A stretch of 5,786 nt of DNA from an uncultured Pseudomonadota bacterium (GTDB lineage Bacteria > Myxococcota_A > UBA796 > GCA-2862545), in contig CALATR010001157.1 of NCBI GenBank assembly GCA_937891875.1, positions 1 to 5,786 of the forward strand. The letters run 5' to 3'. A program made the translations under genes and the position numbers. Positions 1-4,718 of this stretch are shown here, in pieces. Numbering within the stretch: position 1 is the stretch's first letter; every line of letters starts with the position of its first letter. The notes under the pieces are model-generated. The model had not been told where the DNA came from. It ran no database searches and worked only from the letters and a program-made list of their open reading frames with translations.

Positions 1-71
1 CCACCGTCACCAACGCCACCAGCTGGGCGGGCTCCATGCGCAGCAGCATCTCGGTCCACGTGTTCCCGTGA
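1..71 (+). CDS. 3' tail of an upstream gene (partial, uncertain)
   Basis: A forward frame (first full codon at position 3) is open from the window edge to a TGA at 69-71. The readable tail is about 22 residues, ending S-I-S-V-H-V-F-P. Its alternating hydrophobic pattern would suit a terminal beta strand. Every third codon position is G or C, as in the other genes here. The TGA overlaps the GTG start of the next gene (GTGA), a common arrangement for translationally coupled genes. That next start has no Shine-Dalgarno, which fits coupling. The family cannot be recognised from so little. The same stretch read on the minus strand also gives a plausible protein start (M-E-P-A-Q-L-V-A-L-V-T-V), so even the strand is not certain. 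Confidence 0.4.
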   Translation, partial: TVTNATSWAGSMRSSISVHVFP

Positions 72-757
72 GCCTGCGCTTCGTCGCCGTGTTCGCCGGG
101 TGTGTGCCTGTCACGACCCTCGGCCCAGGGGTCGACGCGCTGACGCCGCCCGCGGACCATGTCGACGTGAGCGGCGGTGCGCTCGTCGACGGCGGCGGCA
201 TCGTCGGCACGGGCGCCCAGGCGGACGTGGCCTTCTCCGAGCGCGTCGCGCTGCACGGCTCCTTCGGCATCGAGACCTCCGACAACCCGAGCTCGTTGAC
301 GCGCCTGACCACGCGGGTCCGGGTGACCGACGACGGGTCGCCGGTCGCGGTCGCGGTGCTCGCCGGCCCCAGCCTGAGCACCTGGGTCGGCCACGTCGAC
401 GGGGATGGCGACGGCGTCTTCGAGCCCGAGCTGAACACCGCCCTGGGAGGCCGGCTCGGCGCGGTGGTGACGGTCCCGATCGAGCGCTGGCGACTCGGCG
501 CGGCCTTCGTGGTGGGCGACGCCTGGTACCTGCCGTCGGGCAACCGCAGCGCGACCCACTTCGTCATGGTGGCGAACGGCCGGGTCTACATGAGCGAGCA
601 GATCTACCTGGCCGCAGAGGGAGGGGTGCTGCGCTACTTCGGCGAGGGGACCAGCTTCACGCCCGGGGTGACCTTGCGCATCGGCGGCGACGTCTACCTG
701 CGCCGAGACGGCCGGACCGCCCGCTTCGGCACCGCACCGGAAGAAGCGGGCGACTGA
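68..757 (+). CDS. Beta-rich putative envelope lipoprotein, paralogue of the gene at 3355-4023
   Basis: This encodes a 229-residue protein of no recognised family. The N-terminus is a short basic and hydrophobic stretch ending V-F-A-G-C, with Cys12 as the likely lipidation site. Phe at the -3 position makes this a weak lipobox and the leader is short. The rest is rich in Gly, Val and alternating hydrophobic residues, with many short strands and no long helix, so a small beta barrel or beta sandwich in the envelope is plausible (inference). Blocks shared with the 3355-4023 product are G-V-D-A (21-24), AQADVAFSERVALHGSFG (50-67), SPVAVAVLAGPS (91-102), W-R-L-G (141-144) and P-S-G (156-158). Unlike the paralogue it carries an acidic loop, DGDGDGVFEPE (111-121), resembling a calcium-binding D-x-D-x-D-G loop. 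GTG at 68 is the only usual start in frame upstream of the Cys and overlaps the preceding stop. The acylase gene follows 69 nt downstream. Confidence 0.8.
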   Translation: MSLRFVAVFAGCVPVTTLGPGVDALTPPADHVDVSGGALVDGGGIVGTGAQADVAFSERVALHGSFGIETSDNPSSLTRLTTRVRVTDDGSPVAVAVLAGPSLSTWVGHVDGDGDGVFEPELNTALGGRLGAVVTVPIERWRLGAAFVVGDAWYLPSGNRSATHFVMVANGRVYMSEQIYLAAEGGVLRYFGEGTSFTPGVTLRIGGDVYLRRDGRTARFGTAPEEAGD

Positions 758-814
758 CGCCCCACCTCGGCTATCCTGGCCCTGCAAGAGACCCACTCGC
801 CGTCGGTGGGAACC

Positions 815-819
815 AGGAG
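815..819 (+). promoter_or_regulatory. Ribosome binding site of the acylase gene
   Basis: AGGAG lies 7 nt upstream of the ATG at 827. This fixes the start there and not at the in-frame GTG at 806, which would lie upstream of this Shine-Dalgarno. Confidence 0.85.
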
Positions 820-826
820 CAGCCTC

Positions 827-3325
827 ATGATCCGCCACTCCACGCGCCCCGCGCTCCCCGCGCTGTGCGTGCTCGTCGCCCTGTCCGCCTGTGCCGGCCC
901 CGACAGCGGCATCGACGACCCCTTCGACGTCGTCGTCGGCCCCTACGAGGCCACCATCCGGCGCACTGCCTACGGCATCCCCCACATCGTCGCCGACGAC
1001 GCCGCCAGCCTCGCGTATGGCACCGGGTACGCCTTCGCCGAGGACCACGTCTGCACCCTGGCCGATCAGATGGTCAAGGTCCGCAGCGAGCGCGCCCGCT
1101 ACTTCGGCCGCGGCGCCGAGGACGAGCACCTCAACAGCGACATCGCCTGGAAGGTCATCGGGGTGATGCAGGACGCCGAGGCCCGCTGGTTCGACCTCGA
1201 CGAGGAGCTGCGCGGGGCGCTGGTCGGCTACACCGCCGGCTACAACCAGTACCTGGCCGACGTCGGCCCCGCCGGACTGCCCGCCCCGTGCCGCAACGCC
1301 GAGTGGGTCAAGCCGATCACCCACATCGACCTGCTGGCGTTCTACCTGCATCTTGGCCAATTCGGCTCCGGCTTCAACCTCATCGACTTCATCGCGACCG
1401 CCACCCCGCCGGGCCAGAACCGCCGCCTGCCGCCCCCCACCCTCGAGGACCTGCAGCAGGCCATCCGCCCCGACGGCGGCAGCAACGGCCTCGCGCTGGG
1501 CGGGGATCTCACCACGTCCGGCCGCGGCATGGTCGTCTCCAACTCCCACTTCGAGGCCGAGGGCGAGCGCCGCTGGTGGGAGCTGCACCAGACCATCCCC
1601 GGGGAGCTCGACGTGTACGGGGTCGCGCTGACCGGCGTGCCCCTGGTCAACATGGGCTTCAACCGCGACGTCGCCTGGACCCACACCGTCTCGACCACGC
1701 CGCGCTTCATCATCTACCAGCTCGAGCTCGACTCCACGAACCCCACCCGGTACCGCTACGACGGCGCCTGGCGCGCGATGGACGAGGAGATCGTCAGCAT
1801 CGAGGTCCTGCAGGAGGACGGCAGCCTGAAGACCTACGAGCAGACCACCTACCACACCGTCTACGGCCCCATGCTCGACGCGCCCATCGTCGGCTGGACC
1901 CCGTCGCTCGGCTTCACCTACCAGGACATCAACCTCGGCAACACCGAGATGATCCCCGCGTGGTGGGGCATGAACCGGGCGACGTCCCTGGACGAGCTGG
2001 AGGCGGCCCAGTCCCGCCAGGGCATCCCCTGGGTGCACACCATCGCCGCCAGCCGCGAAGGAGAGGCGTACTACGCCGACTCTGCGGCGGCACCCAACCT
2101 CACCGACGACGCCTTCCAGGCCTTCCTCGACCTCGTGGACAGCGACTTCCTGGTGCGCCAGTTCCGCAACCAGGGCGCGTGGGTGATGGACGGCGGAGAC
2201 CCCGGCAACCGCTGGGTCGACGAGGGCACCGCCATCCCCTACGCCGTGCCCGCCGCCGACTACCCGCGCCTGCGAAACCAGACGTTCGTCACCAACTCCA
2301 ACGAGAACTTCTGGCTGGCCAACCACGAGCAGCCGCTCACCGGCTACCCGCCCATCTACGGCGAGGTCGACGTGCCCCGGCAGGGCCGCACCAAGATGGG
2401 CCAGCGCCTGCTCGCCGGGCTCGACCCGGACGCCGATCCCGGTCCCGACGGCACCTTCGACGCGGCCGAGCTGGAGGCGGCGATCCTGTCCTACCCGGCC
2501 CACCACGCCGACGTGCTCAAGGACCCGCTGGTCGCCCGCTGCGAGGCCGCCGGCTCGGTCACCGTGCGCCACAAGGGCGAGGATCGGGTCGTCGATCTGA
2601 CCGAGGCCTGCGCCGTGCTCGATGCCTGGGACGGCAGCCTGCGCGTCGACGCCCGCGGCGCCCACCTCTTCCGCGAGTGGATCGCGTCCGGCCAGTTCGA
2701 GCTCGGCTACCTGTCGACCTTCGTGCACGCGGGCGACTTCGACCAGAAGGGCAAGGTCTTCGCCGACGACTTCGATCCCAGCAACCCCATCACGACGCCG
2801 TCTGTGCTGGCGGAGCACAACGGCGAGGGCCCCGATCCCATCGTCGTCGCCCTGGGCAAGGCGGTGCTGACCCTCGAGGACGTCGGCGTCGCGCTCGACG
2901 CGAGGCTCGGCGACCTGCAGTACCGGGAGAAGTTCGGCGAGCGCACCCCGTGCCCGGGCGGCAAGGAGCTCGAAGGCAGCCTGCTCATCGCCGACTGGCG
3001 CACCTCCAACTCGACCCTGCTGCCGAGGGAGCACACCCCCCGCGCAGAGTGGCACAACGAGGTGAGCGAGCTGACCGTCGACGGCGAGTACCCGATCTCC
3101 GGCGGCGACTCCTGGGTCAGCGTGCTCACCTGGGACGAGGACGGCCCCAGCGGCCGCGGCGTGCTGGTCTACAGCAACTCCGCCGACCCCGACTCCCCCC
3201 ACGCCAACGACCAGGCGGCGCTGCACGGCAGCGGTCAGCTGCGGCCGATCCTGTTCGATGAAGCAGACATCCTGGCCGACCCAGAGCTGGTCGAGAAGAC
3301 GATCTCGCTGGACGAGCAGGACTGA
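827..3325 (+). CDS. Lipoprotein penicillin-acylase-family (S45) Ntn hydrolase, AHL acylase/PvdQ-like
   Basis: This encodes an 832-residue self-processing hydrolase expected to cleave an N-acyl amide bond outside the cytoplasm. Relatives act on acyl-homoserine lactones, lipopeptides such as aculeacin, pyoverdine precursors or penicillins; the substrate here cannot be read. A lipoprotein leader ends L-S-A-C with Cys22. Residue +2 is Ala, which favours the outer membrane by the Lol rule. The alpha chain follows (about 22-195), with the family block A-E-D-H-V-C (Cys76) and Cys155. A spacer ends at Gly218, and the beta chain starts at Ser219 in G-G-S-N-G, the nucleophile exposed by autocleavage. 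Counting Ser219 as 1, His and Val fall at 23 and 70 (His241, Val288), exactly the PvdQ catalytic and oxyanion positions. An Asn in N-S-N (490-492) and an Arg at 518 or 521 fit the remaining roles. Also typical are IPGELDVYGVALTGVPLVNMG, the Cys572/Cys595 region and C-terminal Y-S-N-S-A-D-P-D-S-P-H. PvdQ has 762 residues. No frameshift is seen. The gene lies between two paralogous lipoprotein genes. Confidence 0.96.
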   Translation: MIRHSTRPALPALCVLVALSACAGPDSGIDDPFDVVVGPYEATIRRTAYGIPHIVADDAASLAYGTGYAFAEDHVCTLADQMVKVRSERARYFGRGAEDEHLNSDIAWKVIGVMQDAEARWFDLDEELRGALVGYTAGYNQYLADVGPAGLPAPCRNAEWVKPITHIDLLAFYLHLGQFGSGFNLIDFIATATPPGQNRRLPPPTLEDLQQAIRPDGGSNGLALGGDLTTSGRGMVVSNSHFEAEGERRWWELHQTIPGELDVYGVALTGVPLVNMGFNRDVAWTHTVSTTPRFIIYQLELDSTNPTRYRYDGAWRAMDEEIVSIEVLQEDGSLKTYEQTTYHTVYGPMLDAPIVGWTPSLGFTYQDINLGNTEMIPAWWGMNRATSLDELEAAQSRQGIPWVHTIAASREGEAYYADSAAAPNLTDDAFQAFLDLVDSDFLVRQFRNQGAWVMDGGDPGNRWVDEGTAIPYAVPAADYPRLRNQTFVTNSNENFWLANHEQPLTGYPPIYGEVDVPRQGRTKMGQRLLAGLDPDADPGPDGTFDAAELEAAILSYPAHHADVLKDPLVARCEAAGSVTVRHKGEDRVVDLTEACAVLDAWDGSLRVDARGAHLFREWIASGQFELGYLSTFVHAGDFDQKGKVFADDFDPSNPITTPSVLAEHNGEGPDPIVVALGKAVLTLEDVGVALDARLGDLQYREKFGERTPCPGGKELEGSLLIADWRTSNSTLLPREHTPRAEWHNEVSELTVDGEYPISGGDSWVSVLTWDEDGPSGRGVLVYSNSADPDSPHANDQAALHGSGQLRPILFDEADILADPELVEKTISLDEQD

Positions 3326-3342
3326 GACCCACAGACCGTTCG

Positions 3343-3347
3343 GGAGG
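3343..3347 (+). promoter_or_regulatory. Ribosome binding site of the second lipoprotein gene
   Basis: GGAGG sits inside a purine run (3342-3353), 7 nt before the GTG at 3355. This strong Shine-Dalgarno supports the non-ATG start and lies in the 29-nt gap after the acylase stop, as expected for an operon member. Confidence 0.85.
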
Positions 3348-3354
3348 GGGGAGC

Positions 3355-4023
3355 GTGCACCGCGTCACCGCCATCACGTCGGTCCTGGCTCTCGGCGCGT
3401 GCACGCCCCTGGCCGCGCCGATCCTCGGCGTGGACGCGATGGTTCCGGCGGAGCACCACGCCGAGCTCTCCGCGGGGGTCGTGGCCGGCACCGACAAGCT
3501 CACCGGCGTGTTCGCCCAGGGGGACTTCGCCCTGTCCGAGCGGGTCGCGTTCGCCGGGGGCTTCGGCACCGACACCAACCTGCAGGGCGTGCTGGCACGC
3601 GGGCTGTTCCGAGTGCGCCTGGACGGTGAGCGATCCCCCGTCGCCGCGGCCCTCATCGCGGGCCCCAGCGCCAACCTGTGGACCGAAGTCAGCAACGAGC
3701 GGACCGTCGTCAGGGCCCTGCCGGGCATGCAGCTGGGCTTCGCCACCACCCTGGGACGGGAGGGGTGGCGCCTCGGCGTCGGCGGGCTCGCGGTGATCCA
3801 CCCCAGCGGAGGCACCCAGTTCACGGGCGCAGCCCAGGCTCGGACCCCGCTCAACGACGACCTCTTCCTCGCCGGCGAGCTCGCGGTGACCGCGCTGCCC
3901 GCCCCCGGCAACACCGACGTCTACCAGGGCGCGATGATCCGCTTCGGAGGCCGCTTCCGCTTCAAGCCGAAGCCCGTGTACAAGGACGACCCCGAGGCGC
4001 GGCGCGGCTGGGACTCGCGGTGA
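3355..4023 (+). CDS. Beta-rich envelope lipoprotein, paralogue of the gene at 68-757
   Basis: This encodes a 222-residue protein of no recognised family. The N-terminus M-H-R followed by a hydrophobic stretch and the lipobox L-G-A-C (13-16) marks it as a lipoprotein with Cys16 modified. Thr at +2 predicts outer-membrane sorting. The remainder is Gly- and Ala-rich with alternating hydrophobic residues, suggesting short beta strands, and has a basic tail (K-P-K-P at about 203-206). It aligns along its length with the 68-757 product: G-V-D-A at 25-28, AQGDFALSERVAFAGGFG at 54-71 (12 of 18 identical), SPVAAALIAGPS at 94-105 (9 of 12 identical), W-R-L-G at 138-141 and P-S-G at 150-152. It lacks the acidic D-G-D-G-D-G loop of that paralogue. 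It follows the acylase by 29 nt and is very probably co-transcribed with it. A role as partner or surface scaffold of the acylase is inference from position alone. Confidence 0.88.
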   Translation: MHRVTAITSVLALGACTPLAAPILGVDAMVPAEHHAELSAGVVAGTDKLTGVFAQGDFALSERVAFAGGFGTDTNLQGVLARGLFRVRLDGERSPVAAALIAGPSANLWTEVSNERTVVRALPGMQLGFATTLGREGWRLGVGGLAVIHPSGGTQFTGAAQARTPLNDDLFLAGELAVTALPAPGNTDVYQGAMIRFGGRFRFKPKPVYKDDPEARRGWDSR

Positions 4024-4032
4024 GGGCTCACC
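4019..4032. repeat. Short inverted repeat spanning two convergent stop codons
   Basis: GGTGAG (4019-4024) and CTCACC (4027-4032) are perfect inverted arms around GG. As RNA this gives a 5-bp stem with a 4-nt loop. The TGA of the forward lipoprotein gene lies in one arm and the complement of the minus-strand stop lies in the other. There is no T tract, so it is at best a weak terminator element for either strand. It could be a chance result of two facing TGA codons. Confidence 0.4.
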
Positions 4033-4573
4033 CGTGCGCGGCGGCGTCCTGCAGGTCGTCCACCTGGTGCGGCAGGGGCGCGTCCGCGGGCACTTCCTGG
4101 GCCTCGGGCAGGGTCGAGCCGATGAAGGTGCGCAGGATGTCCATCTGCCTGCGCCCGAACGAGCGCCCGACCAGGTCCACGCCACAGGCGATGGCCTGCG
4201 CGAAGCCCGCGCCGATGGCGACCCACAGCCCCCACGGGCTCTCCCCCATGACGAACTGCACGTAGCCGAGCACGGACCCGACGATGAACACCACCACCCA
4301 GGTGGCGTAGATGAAGACGAACAGCGTCCACAGGTTCGGGTGCGGGCCGAAGTGGCCGCGCAGGCGGGTGCCGCCCTTCCAGGTGTGCGCCTCGAGCGAG
4401 ACCCACGGGCTGAAGACGTGGCGGGCCTCGCCGGCGAGCACCAGCGACAGCTCCTTGTTGCCGACGCTGCCCTCGCAGGTGCACATGCCGGTGTCGAGGC
4501 ACTGCCGGAAGCGGTCGAGGACCTCGTCCGGCGGGGCTTGGACTTCGATGTCGACGAGTGGGCGGGCGCGCAT
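4028..4573 (-). CDS. Uncharacterised small protein with two predicted membrane segments
   Basis: This encodes 181 residues from the ATG at 4573-4571; an in-frame GTG at 4624 would add 17 unconvincing residues. The N-terminal part (about 6-75) is soluble and begins V-D-I-E-V-Q-A-P-P-D-E-V-L-D-R-F, a beta strand then helix as at the start of SRPBCC/START-like folds (resemblance only). It holds three close cysteines, Cys25, Cys31 and Cys33, the last two as C-T-C. Next comes G-H-F-G-P-H-P-N-L-W-T-L-F-V-F (73-87), leading into a hydrophobic segment (about 82-105). A second segment follows (about 114-135), then an amphipathic end (R-R-Q-M-D-I-L-R-T-F). I recall similar proteins with a G-P-H-P-x-x-W-T-L-F-V-F signature in several bacterial phyla, annotated as hypothetical; I cannot verify that here. 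The gene converges on the lipoprotein operon with 4 nt between stops. No Shine-Dalgarno precedes the ATG, and a possible leaderless promoter lies just upstream. Confidence 0.82.
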   Translation of the reverse strand: MRARPLVDIEVQAPPDEVLDRFRQCLDTGMCTCEGSVGNKELSLVLAGEARHVFSPWVSLEAHTWKGGTRLRGHFGPHPNLWTLFVFIYATWVVVFIVGSVLGYVQFVMGESPWGLWVAIGAGFAQAIACGVDLVGRSFGRRQMDILRTFIGSTLPEAQEVPADAPLPHQVDDLQDAAAHG

Positions 4574-4579
4574 GGACCG

Positions 4580-4609
4580 AGTGTAGACACGGTGGAGAAC
4601 GCCGGTCGA
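4580..4609 (-). promoter_or_regulatory. Possible sigma70-type promoter for the minus-strand membrane protein gene
   Basis: On the minus strand, TCGACC (4609-4604, 4 of 6 matches to TTGACA) and TACACT (4585-4580, 4 of 6 matches to TATAAT) are separated by 18 nt. Six bases separate the -10 box from the ATG at 4573, so transcription would begin at the start codon and give a leaderless mRNA. That fits the missing Shine-Dalgarno. The match is weak and in GC-rich DNA it could be chance. Confidence 0.3.
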
Positions 4610-4649
4610 CGGGGAAGATCGCACACTCCCCGATGATGCCCACCCTCAC

Positions 4650-4671
4650 GCAACCTGCGACGATGGGTTGC
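4650..4671. repeat. Inverted repeat GCAACC-N10-GGTTGC in the divergent intergenic region
   Basis: Perfect 6-bp arms (4650-4655 and 4666-4671) flank a 10-nt centre, giving a 22-bp dyad between divergent genes. It lies 47 nt before the ATG at 4719 and 77-98 nt before the minus-strand ATG. The geometry suits a dimeric regulator's operator, or a hairpin in the leader of the M81 gene. It lies in the only sizeable non-coding stretch of the window (4574-4718). Confidence 0.4.
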
Positions 4672-4675
4672 ACCG

Positions 4676-4690
4676 GCCCGCCTTTCGGGC
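4676..4690. repeat. Short hairpin GCCCG-N5-CGGGC upstream of the M81 gene
   Basis: Arms at 4676-4680 and 4686-4690 with loop CCTTT can form a 5-bp GC-only stem just after the preceding inverted repeat. No T run follows, so it is not a convincing intrinsic terminator. It could be leader structure or a chance GC-rich hairpin. Confidence 0.3.
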
Positions 4691-4709
4691 GACACGCAGG
4701 TCCCGTCCC

Positions 4710-4713
4710 GGAG
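4710..4713 (+). promoter_or_regulatory. Ribosome binding site of the M81 peptidase gene
   Basis: GGAG lies 5 nt before the ATG at 4719 and supports that start. The encoded N-terminus (M-P-R-L-A-F-A-R-I-Q-Q-E-S-N) begins where M81 proteins normally begin. Confidence 0.7.
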
Positions 4714-4718
4714 TCCCG

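Noticed and set aside
1..52. Possible start of a minus-strand gene (M-E-P-A-Q-L-V-A-L-V-T-V) running off the left edge
   Set aside because: It reads plausibly and shares the same GC-rich third positions, but has no clear Shine-Dalgarno. The forward reading ends in a GTGA overlap that better explains the next gene's start. Not excluded; upstream sequence would decide.
806..826. GTG at 806 as the acylase start
   Set aside because: The AGGAG at 815-819 lies downstream of it and is ideally placed for the ATG at 827, which also gives a standard-length lipoprotein signal peptide.
758..826. Internal promoter before the acylase gene (TATCCT at 772-777)
   Set aside because: No -35 element lies at a suitable distance, and no convincing sigma54 pair is present. 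Read-through from the upstream gene is simpler.
100..3261. A forward open frame of over 1,000 codons in another reading frame across the first lipoprotein gene and the acylase
   Set aside because: Its translation is dominated by Arg, Gly, Pro and Ala with no domain. Such frames arise in GC-rich DNA because stop codons are rare, and it overlaps two well-supported genes.
4676..4690. Intrinsic terminator in the divergent region
   Set aside because: The stem is only 5 bp and no T tract follows on either strand. It also lies between two divergent starts, where no gene ends.
4668..4696. Promoter for the M81 gene based on TTGCAC at 4668-4673
   Set aside because: At 16-18 nt downstream the sequence (around GACACG) does not resemble a -10 box, so the match is not supported.
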